Source: [Actinobacillus] rossii
Lineage (GTDB): Bacteria > Pseudomonadota > Gammaproteobacteria > Enterobacterales > Pasteurellaceae
DNA length: 64,000 nucleotides
Direction of reading: 5' to 3'
NCBI GenBank assembly: GCA_900444965.1
Contig: UFRQ01000003.1
Coordinates: 1,426,001-1,490,000 of the forward strand
Shown: positions 51,684-61,101 of the stretch, one piece after another
Layout: every line of letters starts with the position of its first letter
Position numbering within the stretch: the first letter of the stretch is position 1
Notes under the pieces: generated by a model
What the model saw: the letters and a program-made list of their open reading frames with translations, nothing else
Database searches by the model: none
What the model was told of the DNA's origin: nothing
Translations under genes and position numbers: made by a program

Positions 51684-51704
51684 GGGGCTAATTACATTAG
51701 CCCC
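51684..51704. repeat. Perfect 9-bp hairpin with 3-nt loop, GGGGCTAAT type
   Basis: GGGGCTAAT, TAC, ATTAGCCCC. First of three stems between selD and thiI and one of a dispersed family (see 51765 and 55012). Confidence 0.75.
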
Positions 51705-51764
51705 AAAACAACAAACGCTAGTCATTATTTGATTTTGTAGAAATCTGGATTGTTGTTAGATGCA

Positions 51765-51785
51765 GGGGCAAATGTGATTTGCCCC
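51765..51785. repeat. Perfect 9-bp hairpin with 3-nt loop, GGGGCAAAT type
   Basis: GGGGCAAAT, GTG, ATTTGCCCC. The same architecture as the hairpin 81 bp upstream, with compensatory base changes in the stem. Confidence 0.75.
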
Positions 51786-51812
51786 CACGGCCATAATATT
51801 TCAAACCTATTT

Positions 51813-51846
51813 AAACCGTTGCCCCCGCAGCGGTTTTTATTTTAGG
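51813..51846 (+). terminator. selD terminator
   Basis: A 10-bp stem (AAACCGTTGC/GCAGCGGTTT, one G-U pair) with loop CCCC followed by TTTATTTT, 170 bp after the stop codon. Confidence 0.75.
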
Positions 51847-51891
51847 GATAAATCGGTATAATCACCGAAATTTTTTATCAGAGAGATGACC

Positions 51892-53343
51892 ATGAAATTT
51901 ATCGTTAAACTTTTTCCCGAGATTATGATTAAAAGCGATAGCGTTCGTAAACGTTTTATCAAAATTTTGACAAGCAATATCCGTAATGTATTAACACGTG
52001 ATTTTGACGTTGCCGTGGTGCGCCATTGGGATTTTATTGAAGTTCGTTCACAACAAGAAGAACTAAAAAGCGAAATTATTGCAGCTTTGCAACGTATTCC
52101 GGGAATTCATCATTTTTTAGAAGTGGAAGAGCAATCGTTTACAGATTTGCACAATATTTTTGAACAAACATTGGAACGTATGCGTGATGAGTTGGAAGGC
52201 AAAACCTTCTGTGTGCGCGCTAAACGCCGAGGTAAACATAGTTTCAGCTCGTTGGAAATTGAGCGTTATGTAGGCGGTGGTTTAAACCAACATATCGAAA
52301 GCGCGAAAGTGAAGCTGAAAAATCCTGATGTCACCGTTCGCCTTGAAGTGGAAGACGATAAATTATTATTTATTAACGCGCGCCACGCGGGTATCGGCGG
52401 CTATCCGATTGGTACGCAGGAAGATGTTTTATCATTAATTTCAGGTGGTTTCGATTCGGGCGTGTCGAGCTATATGTTAATTCGCCGTGGTTCACGTGTG
52501 CATTATTGTTTCTTTAATTTGGGCGGCGCGGCGCATGAAATTGGGGTAAAACAAATGGCATATCATATTTGGAGCCGTTATAGCACTTCGCACAAAGTCC
52601 GTTTTATTGCCATTAATTTTGAAGATGTGGTAGGCGAAATTCTCGAGAAAATCGACAATGGACAAATGGGCGTGGTGTTAAAACGGATGATGGTACGTGC
52701 AGCGAGTAAAGTAGCAGATCGTTTTAAAATTGAAGCCATTGTCACAGGTGAAGCCCTTGGGCAGGTTTCAAGCCAAACTTTAACTAATTTGCGTTTAATT
52801 GATGAAGCCACTGATGCATTGGTGCTGCGTCCTTTGATTACTCACGACAAAGAACAAATTATTGCTATGGCACGTGAAATTGGCACGGATGATATTGCGA
52901 AATCTATGCCTGAATTCTGTGGGGTGATTTCTAAAAATCCAACGGTGAAAGCTATTCGTGAAAAAATCTTAGCAGAAGAACAACATTTTAACTTCGATGT
53001 ATTACAAAGTGCGGTGGAAAATGCGCAATATTTGGATATTCGTGAAATTGCTGAACAAACTGAGCGCGAAGTGGTTGAAGTAGATGCGGTTTCAGTATTA
53101 AATGACAACGATATTATTTTAGATATTCGCAGTCCTGAAGAAACGGATGACAATCCTTTTGAATTGGATGATCACGAAGTGAAATTAATGCCGTTCTATA
53201 AACTTTCATCGCAATTCGGCACGCTTGACCAAAGCAAAAATTATGTGTTGTATTGCGAACGTGGCGTAATGAGCAAGTTGCAAGCCTTGTATTTAAAAGA
53301 GAATGGTTTTACGAACGTACTCGTGTTTAGTAAGCAAAAATAA
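51892..53343 (+). CDS. thiI: tRNA 4-thiouridine synthetase / thiamine sulfurtransferase ThiI
   Basis: 483 residues from the ATG at 51892 ([10 protein letters not shown] as in E. coli); an ATG 6 bp earlier lacks Shine-Dalgarno spacing. N-terminal ferredoxin-like and THUMP domains, PP-loop [16 protein letters not shown], the Cys of EFCGVISKN and a C-terminal rhodanese domain with the persulfide Cys in [11 protein letters not shown]. It forms s4U8 in tRNA and supplies sulfur for thiazole. Preceded by three hairpins and a good GAGAG site. Confidence 0.95.
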   Translation: MKFIVKLFPEIMIKSDSVRKRFIKILTSNIRNVLTRDFDVAVVRHWDFIEVRSQQEELKSEIIAALQRIPGIHHFLEVEEQSFTDLHNIFEQTLERMRDELEGKTFCVRAKRRGKHSFSSLEIERYVGGGLNQHIESAKVKLKNPDVTVRLEVEDDKLLFINARHAGIGGYPIGTQEDVLSLISGGFDSGVSSYMLIRRGSRVHYCFFNLGGAAHEIGVKQMAYHIWSRYSTSHKVRFIAINFEDVVGEILEKIDNGQMGVVLKRMMVRAASKVADRFKIEAIVTGEALGQVSSQTLTNLRLIDEATDALVLRPLITHDKEQIIAMAREIGTDDIAKSMPEFCGVISKNPTVKAIREKILAEEQHFNFDVLQSAVENAQYLDIREIAEQTEREVVEVDAVSVLNDNDIILDIRSPEETDDNPFELDDHEVKLMPFYKLSSQFGTLDQSKNYVLYCERGVMSKLQALYLKENGFTNVLVFSKQK

Positions 53344-53358
53344 GTCATTCAAATAAAA

Positions 53359-53406
53359 ACTCCCCAAATTTTAACCGCACTTTCAGGCTAAATTGGGGAG
53401 TTTTTG
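53359..53406. terminator. Bidirectional terminator between thiI and degP
   Basis: AAAAACTCCCCAA and TTGGGGAGTTTTT form a stem flanked by A and T runs. An uptake sequence lies in the loop. Confidence 0.85.
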
Positions 53407-53426
53407 TTGTTATATCAAGTCCCTAA

Positions 53427-54833
53427 TTATTGTACTAATAAATAGAAATTACTTTCACCACGTAAAATATTTAATGCAATTGCCGATGGTTTGTCATCTA
53501 AGGCTTTACGTAATGCGTTAATATCTTCTACTTTTTGGCGATTTATACCAATAATTACATCACCTACTTTTAAACCACGTTGTGCTGCAGGCGAGTTACT
53601 TTCCACTTTGCTAATTTTTACACCTTTAGTGTCATTAGTAAGTTCTGCACCTTCAAGGGCTGGAATCAAACTGTCCGTTTTTGAGCTAGATGATTGTGCT
53701 GTTTTACCGTTGTCTGATTGCAATGTAACGTTAACATTTTGAGTTTTTCCGTCGCGTAACACGGTTAATTCTAAGGTTTTGCCTACGCCAGATGTGGCAA
53801 TTTTAGCGCGTAATTCTGCAAAACTTGAAATTTTTTGACCGTTTAATGCAATGATCACATCGCCAGCTTTAATATCGGCTTTCGCTGCGGCTGAATTTGG
53901 TAAAACTTCGCTAACGAATGCCCCTTGTTGTGCATCGACATTAAATGCTTTAGCAAGATCCGCATTGAGTTCGCCCCCCATAATACCCAGCATACCACGA
54001 CGTACTTCGCCAAATTCAAGAATTTGTTGCACTAAGTTATTTGCCATATTAGATGGAATAGCAAAGGCAATACCTGCATTTGCACCACTTGGCGAAAGAA
54101 TAGCGGTATTAATACCAATTAATTCACCGTTTAAGTTAATTAATGGACCACCTGAGTTACCACGATTTACGGCTGCATCCGTTTGAATATAGTTTTCATA
54201 TTTACCACTATCTGACCCAGTTGAACGCCCAAGTGCAGATACAATTCCTGATGTTACCGTTTGTCCTAAACCAAATGGATTACCAATTGCTACAGTAAAA
54301 TCACCTACACGTAATTTATCGCTATCAGCAATTTTAATCGCAGTGAGATTTTTAGGTTCTTCAATTTGCACTAATGCGACATCAGATTGTTCATCTTTCC
54401 CAATGACTTTTCCTTTAAATTCGCGTCCATCATTTAATTGCACGGTAATTTTATCCGCACTATCAATCACATGGTTATTGGTAATGACATAGCCTTTTTC
54501 AGCATTAATAATGACACCTGAGCCCATACCTTTAAATTGACGTGGCGCAGATTGACGACCACCAAACAAATCATCGCCAAAGAAACGACGAAATTCTTCT
54601 GGAATTTGATCTTCGAATGCATTTCTACCTGAAGTTTCTTGTTTTCCTTCTACAGAGATGGATACCACAGATGGTAAGACACGCTCTAACATTGGGGCGA
54701 GACTTGGAACGCTTAAATTACTTGCTTGAGCAACTAAAGGCGGTAAGTCAGCCATACTTGCCATTGGCACTGAAAGTACAGTTAAACCTAATGCGATTGC
54801 GCTAAGTGCGAATTTAGATTTTGTTATTTTCAT
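53427..54833 (-). CDS. degP: Periplasmic serine protease DegP/DegQ (HtrA)
   Basis: 468 residues from the ATG at 54833 (AAGGAAAA upstream); further in-frame codons upstream are unlikely. Signal peptide to about residue 28, catalytic His121 (TNNHVID), Asp151 (SDVALVQ), Ser227 (GNSGGP), then two PDZ domains (about 265-360 and 380-465). It degrades misfolded envelope proteins. The adjacent zapG gene is the E. coli degQ context, so the name DegQ would be equally fair. Confidence 0.93.
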   Translation of the reverse strand: MKITKSKFALSAIALGLTVLSVPMASMADLPPLVAQASNLSVPSLAPMLERVLPSVVSISVEGKQETSGRNAFEDQIPEEFRRFFGDDLFGGRQSAPRQFKGMGSGVIINAEKGYVITNNHVIDSADKITVQLNDGREFKGKVIGKDEQSDVALVQIEEPKNLTAIKIADSDKLRVGDFTVAIGNPFGLGQTVTSGIVSALGRSTGSDSGKYENYIQTDAAVNRGNSGGPLINLNGELIGINTAILSPSGANAGIAFAIPSNMANNLVQQILEFGEVRRGMLGIMGGELNADLAKAFNVDAQQGAFVSEVLPNSAAAKADIKAGDVIIALNGQKISSFAELRAKIATSGVGKTLELTVLRDGKTQNVNVTLQSDNGKTAQSSSSKTDSLIPALEGAELTNDTKGVKISKVESNSPAAQRGLKVGDVIIGINRQKVEDINALRKALDDKPSAIALNILRGESNFYLLVQ

Positions 54834-55011
54834 TGATTTTCCTTTTCCTAAATAAAAAATGAGTAATGAAATATTTTGTACAGCATTTGACAAAGAAAAT
54901 GGGGGATTGTTCACAGAAATCAAGGGCGGGAATGAAGTGTGGTGAAAATTTAATCAGTTTTATATGCAGTTCGAATCAAGCAAATTCATCTATTTTACAT
55001 TAGATAAATCA

Positions 55012-55034
55012 AAGGGCGAATGTCATTCGCCCTT
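55012..55034. repeat. 10-bp hairpin with 3-nt loop after zapG
   Basis: AAGGGCGAAT, GTC, ATTCGCCCTT. The same architecture as the hairpins at 51684 and 51765; lies downstream of zapG with only a weak T run. Confidence 0.7.
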
Positions 55035-55055
55035 GTAACCTTATAATATAATTTA

Positions 55056-55466
55056 TTAACGTTCTGCTTTTAATAAGCCCGAAGATCCTTCTTTATAATC
55101 TCTTGGTGGCTCATTGCCGTTGATCTCCGGATCGGCAGTGGATTTATCGGAATTAATAAAGTTTTGTAAGAAAAGTGCTTTTTGTGTATCAGGTAATAAT
55201 TCATCTGATGATTTAGCTAAATGACGGTAAAGTTTTTGATAATCTTGCGCCAGTAATTTAAATAAATCTGCTGTTTCTGCAAAATGTTTTTCTAAACGTT
55301 CTTTTTGTTGTGCTAATTCCGCTTTAGTTTGTTGTAATTCATTTTCAGTTTGCGCTTGTTTTTTTACAGATCCTTTCGTTAAGCGTAGGATCAAATAAGT
55401 TAAAATCACACCAGCGACAAAGCCGAGTGCGATCATTCTCCACATTTCAGGGGTTAAGTTTTGCAT
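55056..55466 (-). CDS. zapG: Z-ring/envelope protein ZapG (YhcB, DUF1043)
   Basis: 136 residues: one N-terminal membrane helix (about 12-28), a long coiled coil (about 35-75: ENELQQTKAELAQQKERLEKHF) and the conserved ADLFKLLAQDYQKLYRHLAKSS. YhcB links cell division and envelope synthesis in E. coli. It is upstream of the protease gene on the same strand. Confidence 0.88.
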   Translation of the reverse strand: MQNLTPEMWRMIALGFVAGVILTYLILRLTKGSVKKQAQTENELQQTKAELAQQKERLEKHFAETADLFKLLAQDYQKLYRHLAKSSDELLPDTQKALFLQNFINSDKSTADPEINGNEPPRDYKEGSSGLLKAER

Positions 55467-55589
55467 AAATTACTCCTTACATCTTGAGTTTTAATTAAAA
55501 TACGAAAATATCATACCGTTAAATATAATCAATGTCTTGTGGGATTTCTGTAAAATGTGTTGGGGATCACATTTCTTGAATAAAACTTC

Positions 55590-55626
55590 TAAAAAAATGA
55601 CCGCACTTTATTTCAAAGCGCGGTCA
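55590..55626 (-). terminator. ddc terminator built from a mutated uptake-sequence dyad
   Basis: On the minus strand TGACCGCGCTTT pairs with AAAGTGCGGTCA through one G-U pair, then T7. The changed base (AAGCGCGGT instead of AAGTGCGGT) breaks an uptake core but keeps the RNA stem. Confidence 0.82.
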
Positions 55627-55643
55627 ATTTTAGGTTAATTTTC

Positions 55644-57179
55644 TTAATCAATCGGCGGTACATAAGTGCCATTTGCAATGGCATCTTTAATGCGCTCTGC
55701 TTCGCTTAGCACCTGAGCCAATAACGCTTTAACGTTTTCGAGCGTTGCGATTGGGCTTAACGTGGTCATTTTCAACGATTGTTTCTCTCCCACCTTGGTG
55801 ACACCAATGTTTGCTTCGCCTCGGGCAAAGAGTTCATCTGCCACATTTTGGTTTAAGGCATCGATAAATTCAGTAGGATAGCCTGTTGGCGCAACACGGA
55901 ATAATACCGAAGCAAATTGTGCCGGAACAAGCATTTCCAAGCCTTCTGTTTCATGAATGTATTGTTCCACTTGTTTGGTGAGGTAAACACCGTGGTCGAT
56001 CATTGAAGCGTATAGATCTTCGCCTAAGGCTTCCACCGTAAACCACAATTTTAACGCATCAAAACGGCGTGTAGTTTGGAGTGATTTTGCCACTAAATTC
56101 GGTACGCCGTGTGCTTCATCGTATTCTGAATTTAAATAATCCGCTTTGTAATCAATGAAGCGGTAATTTTGCGGATCTTTCAATAAAAATGCGCCGCAAG
56201 AAATTGTTTGGAAGAAATGTTTGTGGAAATCCAACGTAATTGAGTCGGTTAATTCAATGCCGTCTAAAAGATGGAGGAAGTCTTTTGAAAGCAGTAATGC
56301 TCCTCCCCAAGCTGCATCCACGTGTAACCAAACACCAAAGTTGTTGGTAATGGCACGAATGGTTTTTAACGGATCGATTGCGCCGGCATCTGTTGTTCCT
56401 GCGGTGGCGACCACACAAGCAACCACTTTGCCTTCTAAATAAAGTTTGGCTAAAGTCGCTTCTAATGCGTGCGGATCCATTTGGGCATTTTCGTTGCAAG
56501 GCACGGTAACCACTGATTGGAAGCCCATTCCCATCATTGCCATATTTTTTTGCACAGAGAAGTGCGCATTTTCAGAGCAAATCACTTTCACTTTCTGCAT
56601 TGCATCTGCCGGAATGCCATCACGTTGTACCGACCATTCTGAACCGTCCACATTTTTCCAATGCTTCGCAATGCAAGCATCACGCGCAAGTAGCACGCCC
56701 ATTAGGTTAGATTGTGTACCACCTGAGGTAAATACGCCCGATGTGCCTTCACCGTAGCCGGCTTTTTGGCGTAGCCAGTCAATCAAATGCTCTTCCATAA
56801 TCGAACCGGCAGGGCTTTGATCCCACGAGTCCATCGATTGGTTAGTGGCATTGATTAACACTTCCGCAATTTGGCTCGCGACCATTGTCGGACAATGTAA
56901 GTGCGCTAAAGAGTGGGGGTGATGAACTTTAAGACTTGGATTTAAGAAGATCTCAACTAAATGATCTAAGGATTTTTGTACACCTACGCCCTCTTTAGTC
57001 GGTTTAAAACCATCAACCAAGGCACGCATTTGTTTGATTGAACCACCGGTGTACATTTTTTCATTTTTCAGCCAAGAACTGACCGCTTGCACGGCATTTT
57101 GCATCGCGTTTTCGTAGTCTGTAATAGATTGTGGATCGTTACAGAACAGGGATTGTTTGTGTTTTGAAATATCTGACAT
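55644..57179 (-). CDS. ddc: L-2,4-diaminobutyrate decarboxylase
   Basis: 511 residues, PLP group II decarboxylase. [13 protein letters not shown] and the PLP lysine in [20 protein letters not shown] are diagnostic, with [15 protein letters not shown] for substrate. It converts 2,4-diaminobutyrate to 1,3-diaminopropane, using the product of dat, which lies upstream on the same strand (214-bp gap). H. influenzae carries this pair. The coding sequence contains no Hin uptake core but has GCAAGCGGTCA (reverse strand, about 57079-57089), one base from the Actinobacillus-type sequence. Confidence 0.93.
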   Translation of the reverse strand: MSDISKHKQSLFCNDPQSITDYENAMQNAVQAVSSWLKNEKMYTGGSIKQMRALVDGFKPTKEGVGVQKSLDHLVEIFLNPSLKVHHPHSLAHLHCPTMVASQIAEVLINATNQSMDSWDQSPAGSIMEEHLIDWLRQKAGYGEGTSGVFTSGGTQSNLMGVLLARDACIAKHWKNVDGSEWSVQRDGIPADAMQKVKVICSENAHFSVQKNMAMMGMGFQSVVTVPCNENAQMDPHALEATLAKLYLEGKVVACVVATAGTTDAGAIDPLKTIRAITNNFGVWLHVDAAWGGALLLSKDFLHLLDGIELTDSITLDFHKHFFQTISCGAFLLKDPQNYRFIDYKADYLNSEYDEAHGVPNLVAKSLQTTRRFDALKLWFTVEALGEDLYASMIDHGVYLTKQVEQYIHETEGLEMLVPAQFASVLFRVAPTGYPTEFIDALNQNVADELFARGEANIGVTKVGEKQSLKMTTLSPIATLENVKALLAQVLSEAERIKDAIANGTYVPPID

Positions 57180-57196
57180 ATTATTTCCCGTGGATA

Positions 57197-57338
57197 AACC
57201 CTGTACGAGCCGTACAGGGTTATTTTATCCGAGCCGCTCTGCGGCTCTTTCGTTCAGCCCCAGTGGGGCTGGGTTTAATGAACTTAGCACGGCTCGTGCT
57301 AGGTGGTATCAATAATTTAAGGTGCGTTTACACGCACC
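57197..57338. repeat. REPIN-like array of five perfect hairpins between dat and ddc
   Basis: Stems: AACCCTGTACG/CGTACAGGGTT (57197-57221, loop AGC), GAGCCGC/GCGGCTC (57231-57247, TCT), CAGCCCC/GGGGCTG (57255-57271, AGT), TAGCACG/CGTGCTA (57285-57301, GCT) and GGTGCGT/ACGCACC (57321-57338, TTAC). The cores of the first and fourth, ACGAGCCGT and ACGGCTCGT, are reverse complements of one another. Centre spacing is 24-37 bp. Confidence 0.85.
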
Positions 57339-57340
57339 CT

Positions 57341-57350
57341 ACAAGCGGTC
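57341..57350 (+). repeat. Actinobacillus-type (Apl) DNA-uptake sequence
   Basis: ACAAGCGGTC contains the exact 9-bp Apl core ACAAGCGGT. It is the only exact copy I found here; all others in the window are the Hin type. It adjoins the fifth hairpin of the array. Confidence 0.7.
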
Positions 57351-57393
57351 GAATTTCCCCAAAATTTTGTAAAAATCAACCGCACTTTGATGA

Positions 57394-58758
57394 TTAACCA
57401 CGTACCGCTTTTAATGCGTCTGCGACAGATTGTTTGAAGCGTTTAATGAACTCTTCGCATTCTGCTTGGTTGATATTTACTGCACAAAGTACACGAACCA
57501 CGTTGCCGCCACGTCCGCCACGTTCTAACAATAACTTGTTGTTAAAGCAGGCTTTTTGGATTGCAACCGCTAATTCGCCATCTTGTGGATAAGCACCTGT
57601 TGCATCTGCCGGTTTGCGTTCGTCCACAATGTCGATACCCATCATTAAGCCTTTACCACGTACGTTACCGATACAAGGGAATTCTTTGCTTAATTCACGT
57701 AATGCAGTGGTTAAGTATGCGCCACGTTCTTCCGCATTTTTCGCAAGATTTTCTTCACGCATAATTTTGAGTGAAGCGTAACCTGTTGCCATCGCTAATT
57801 GGTTACCACGGAATGTCCCTGTGTGTCCTGCCGGTTGCCACGCATCGAATTCTTTGCGAATAGCTAATACCGCTAACGGTAATGAACCGCCTACTGCTTT
57901 TGACATAACCACGATATCCGGTTGAATACCCGCATGTTCAAAGGCAAACATCTTACCGCTACGACAGAAGCCTGCTTGAACTTCATCAACAATCATTAAA
58001 ATACCGTGTTTTTGGGTCACTTCACGCACTTTTTGTAAGAATGAAATCGGTGCCGGAACAACACCACCTTCGCCTTGGATTGCTTCTAAGATAACCGCAG
58101 CCGGTTTTACTACGCCGCTTTCGACATCTTCAATGAAGTTTTCAAAATAGCGTTCAACGGCTTTCGCACCCGCTTCGCCACCAATGCCAAACGGGCAACG
58201 GTATTCGTGCGGATATGGCATAAATTGAACGCCCGGCATTAAGCCTTGCACCGGATTTTTCGCACCTAAGTTACCTGTTAAAGATAACGCACCGTGAGTC
58301 ATTCCGTGGAAACCGCCGGAGAAAGCGATCACATTGCCACGTCCGGTATAGGTTTTAGCTAATTTGATTGCCGCTTCGTTAGCATCTGCACCTGAAGGGC
58401 CGGTAAATTGAAGAATGTATTGATCTTTAGGGAAGAATGATAAAAGTTCTTCGGTAAAAGCGTCTTTTAATGGCGTGGTTAAATCTAGAATATGTAACGG
58501 TAAGCCACTATCTAAAACATCTTTGATTGATTGCATTAGTACAGGATGATTATGACCTAATGCTAATGTTCCTGCGCCCGCCAAAAAGTCGAGATATTCA
58601 TTTCCTTCTACGTCTGTTACCCAACAACCTTGCGCTTTGGCATAAGCAAAAGGAAGTTTGCGTGGATAACTACGCACGTTAGATTCCATTGCATCTTGAC
58701 GATCTAAGAAATGTTTATTTGAGGCGAGAATTGCTTTTACAGGAGTGTTAATTGTCAT
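57394..58758 (-). CDS. dat: L-2,4-diaminobutyrate:2-oxoglutarate aminotransferase
   Basis: 454 residues, class III aminotransferase. [32 protein letters not shown], the PLP lysine in [17 protein letters not shown] and [15 protein letters not shown]. It makes 2,4-diaminobutyrate from aspartate semialdehyde and glutamate; ddc then gives 1,3-diaminopropane, a polyamine. No Hin uptake core occurs inside the coding region. It is preceded by a long structured leader. Confidence 0.95.
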   Translation of the reverse strand: MTINTPVKAILASNKHFLDRQDAMESNVRSYPRKLPFAYAKAQGCWVTDVEGNEYLDFLAGAGTLALGHNHPVLMQSIKDVLDSGLPLHILDLTTPLKDAFTEELLSFFPKDQYILQFTGPSGADANEAAIKLAKTYTGRGNVIAFSGGFHGMTHGALSLTGNLGAKNPVQGLMPGVQFMPYPHEYRCPFGIGGEAGAKAVERYFENFIEDVESGVVKPAAVILEAIQGEGGVVPAPISFLQKVREVTQKHGILMIVDEVQAGFCRSGKMFAFEHAGIQPDIVVMSKAVGGSLPLAVLAIRKEFDAWQPAGHTGTFRGNQLAMATGYASLKIMREENLAKNAEERGAYLTTALRELSKEFPCIGNVRGKGLMMGIDIVDERKPADATGAYPQDGELAVAIQKACFNNKLLLERGGRGGNVVRVLCAVNINQAECEEFIKRFKQSVADALKAVRG

Positions 58759-58782
58759 TTTAAAAACCTTCTAAAAGAGGTG

Positions 58783-58925
58783 AAAAAAATAAGTCGGGTG
58801 CCTTGCGGGAAGCCTAAGCTTTCTTATCCTGAGAGATAAGATGCCATGGGGCATTTGACTCGCTACTTATTAAAAAAAGCGTTTCAGCTTTTTTATCTTT
58901 CCCCAGCAGGAGCTGGCTGAGATAG
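58783..58925 (-). ncRNA. Structured dat leader, candidate cis-regulatory RNA
   Basis: Read on the minus strand, the stems are: CCAGC/GCTGG (58916-58903), AAAAAAGC/GCTTTTTT (58894-58873), ATGCC/GGCAT (58854-58841) and TCTTATC/GATAAGA (58841-58822). A long-range pair AATAAGT (58871-58865) with ACTTATT (58794-58788) closes the last block and runs directly into U7 (58789-58783). The ATAAG used in the fourth stem can instead pair with the final CUUAU. The ribosome site (GAAGG) is about 11 nt beyond the U run. The CUCUCAGG in the fourth loop recalls the glycine aptamer, but the rest does not fit. No known class is assigned. Confidence 0.5.
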
Positions 58926-59103
58926 GTATATTCAAAGTGCGGTTGAAAATCAGCGCATTTTGAAGACGGCATATCATAGCCATTTTTTATAAAAAGGAAA
59001 GATCTTTTTGTGTTTTTGCTTGCTCTGACATCAGGAAATGATTGGTTGATAAAGATTAACTTGATACTATGAAATCATTATCAAAGTATTGTGGGAAAGA
59101 AAG
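58926..59103. other. Intergenic remainder between the dat leader and the WYL pseudogene
   Basis: AT-rich spacer of divergent genes holding one uptake sequence (near 58936) and an imperfect repeat TTGATA ... TATCAA (59061-59066, 59079-59084) close to the WYL start. I see no ORF, tRNA or clear promoter hexamers for the pseudogene. Confidence 0.5.
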
Positions 59104-60067
59104 ATGACAACACATAAAGATGGTTTAGAGACGGCTCGTTTAATTATTCAAATTTTGAACTATATACTGAAGAATAGAAAAATCACAGTGTCTGAGTTAT
59201 TTGAGCTCTTGAAAGATAATGGGTTTGAACGCGATAAACGCACTATTCAGCGTACGTTGAAGTCCATCTGTGACAACATTCGATGTAGAATGGGACGATC
59301 GTAGCCGTCCTTATGGTTTTCGTTGGAAAGAACAAAGCAAAGGTTTGTCTTTGCCACTATTGACAGAACAGCAATCTCTTGTGTTGATGTTAGCTGAACG
59401 CTAATTAGGAAATTTATTGCCCAGTAACATCATGGATTCAATGAAACCATTTTTTGAACAGGCTAAATCCTAATTAATCTATGATAATAAAGGGAAATTA
59501 GCAAATCAATGGTTGGATAAAGTTGATGTTGTGCCAATGAATTTGCTACAACTACCAGCACCGATCGACACACAAATTTTCAACCAAGTTTCTATTGCGC
59601 TTTATCGCAATCATTATCTCAACATTGAGTATCGTAATACCGTAAATAAAATTCACAAAATACAAGTGATGCCATTGGCATTAGTACATCAAGAAGGACG
59701 TACTTATTTACTGGTGCGTTATCCTGAATTTGGGGATGAAATTAAACATTTGGCATTACACCGTTTTCTTTCTGCAGAAATTTCTACTATGACTTTTGAA
59801 CGTCCAAGAGATTTTAATTTGAAAAAATATAAAAACGAAGGCCATTTTTATTACGGTAAAGGACAAAAAGTAAAACTGACATTTTGTATTGAAAAATGGC
59901 ATGGTTTTTATTTATTAGAAACACCGCTTTCAGAAGATCAAGTCGTTCTAGAAGAAACGGAAGATTACTACAAATTTCAAGTTACTGTCATTGATTCAAT
60001 GTTATTGGATTGGTGGATTGCGAAGTTTGGGGAAGAAATTTGGGATTTAAAAAAACAGATAATTTAG
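59104..60067 (+). pseudogene. WYL-domain transcriptional regulator, disrupted
   Basis: The N-terminal helix-turn-helix (RLIIQILNYILKNRKITVSELFELLKDNGFERDKRTIQRTLKSICDN) is intact from the ATG at 59104. A frameshift near 59270-59280 moves to the frame reading EWDDRSRPYGFRWKEQ. That frame has TAA at 59402-59404 and 59471-59473, then runs open to 60067 with a WYL domain and C-terminal extension. A whole protein would be about 320 residues of the YafY/PafBC-like class. One frameshift plus two stops make decay more likely than sequencing error. It precedes the DUF3883/AAA/PP2C genes on the same strand and is the likely ancestral regulator. Confidence 0.82.
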
Positions 60068-60100
60068 CGTTTAAAGTGCGGTTAAATTCTATGGATTTTT

Positions 60101-60134
60101 TGCGACATAGTTTGACGCAAGGATTCACTATACT
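60101..60134 (+). promoter_or_regulatory. Promoter of the DUF3883 gene with TGCGACA inverted repeat
   Basis: TGCGACATAGTTTGACGCA (60101-60119) followed by TATACT (60129-60134). The repeat occupies the -35 region. A near copy lies before the AAA operon at 61102. Confidence 0.6.
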
Positions 60135-60170
60135 AGAGCTTAAAAGAAATGACATTAAAGGAGTAAATTT

Positions 60171-61034
60171 ATGACGACTAAAGAGCCATTTGACATAGAC
60201 GATCGCTATGTTCAATCTAAAAAAGACATTTATTATTCATTGTTAGCATTTCAATGTGCAGTGCCGGATGGATTAAGTGGTGCACCTAAATATTTTGTTT
60301 ATACGAAATTAAAAGATCAATATATTTTTGGTGTCGCTAAATTTTGTGGATTAAAAAATATTACTAAAGAAACGTATAAACAAGTTGCTTATCATCAAAC
60401 TCAAGGTGGAAGAACGCAGCGAGCCATTAGTCGTATTTTAGGGGATTGGATTCCCTATGCGAAGATAGATAAGAAAATACAAAATGCGTTTGAAAAATGG
60501 ATTAGCTCTCATATAACTTATAATTATTTAGAAAATGCGGCATTTTTGCCTGTTTTTTTAGATGAAACTGACATGAGTGATTTAATTGACTCTTCTATTG
60601 ATTCCATTAAATCAAATAAGGCTAAAATTTCAAAAGAAGATTTTGATTATCTGTTATCATTAAAAAAATCGATTGGTGATGCTGGTGAAGAAATTGCATA
60701 TCAGTATGAAGTAAACCGTTTGGAACAAAAAGGAACTGTTCAACGAACTTATTTAGAAAATATTGCTGCAGGTTATGATCTTTATAGCGAACATGAGAGC
60801 AAGGAACGTTTTATTGAAGTAAAATCTTCATTATCATCTCATCCAGATGAGATAAAATTTTATTTATCTGAAAATGAGAGTAAAGTTTTAGAAGAAAAAG
60901 GAGAAAATGGATTCATTTATTTTGTCAATATTACAGAAGGTCATATTTATGAAATTCAGAATCCTATTAAAAAGATAAAGGAAAATGGAAGTAAAAAAGA
61001 AATTAACACCTATCAAATTACGTTAAAAAAATAA
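60171..61034 (+). CDS. DUF3883 (PD-(D/E)XK-like) domain protein
   Basis: 287 residues, soluble, AT-rich coding sequence. The C-terminal half shows the DUF3883 pattern: IGDAGEEIAYQYEVNRL (169-185), GYDLYSE with Asp203 and RFIEVKSS with Glu216 and Lys218, a D...EXK nuclease-like arrangement. The N-terminal half (1-160) is not recognised. DUF3883 domains are often found in DNA-processing and defence proteins; activity here is inferred only. Monocistronic: own promoter and a 13-bp terminator. Confidence 0.78.
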   Translation: MTTKEPFDIDDRYVQSKKDIYYSLLAFQCAVPDGLSGAPKYFVYTKLKDQYIFGVAKFCGLKNITKETYKQVAYHQTQGGRTQRAISRILGDWIPYAKIDKKIQNAFEKWISSHITYNYLENAAFLPVFLDETDMSDLIDSSIDSIKSNKAKISKEDFDYLLSLKKSIGDAGEEIAYQYEVNRLEQKGTVQRTYLENIAAGYDLYSEHESKERFIEVKSSLSSHPDEIKFYLSENESKVLEEKGENGFIYFVNITEGHIYEIQNPIKKIKENGSKKEINTYQITLKK

Positions 61035-61054
61035 CCAAACCGCGGTCAAAATTT

Positions 61055-61090
61055 AAAGAGATTTTAAGTCAGTTAAAATCTCTTTTTTTA
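61055..61090 (+). terminator. Terminator after the DUF3883 gene
   Basis: AAAGAGATTTTAA (61055-61067) and TTAAAATCTCTTT (61073-61085) are perfect, then more T residues. Confidence 0.85.
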
Positions 61091-61101
61091 TGTCTATTTT
61101 A

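Noticed and set aside
58783..58945. Known glycine, TPP or lysine riboswitch in the dat leader
   Set aside because: Only short fragments match (CUCUCAGG; GGCUGAGA and GGGUGCC on the opposite strand). The other conserved segments of each class are missing or out of order.
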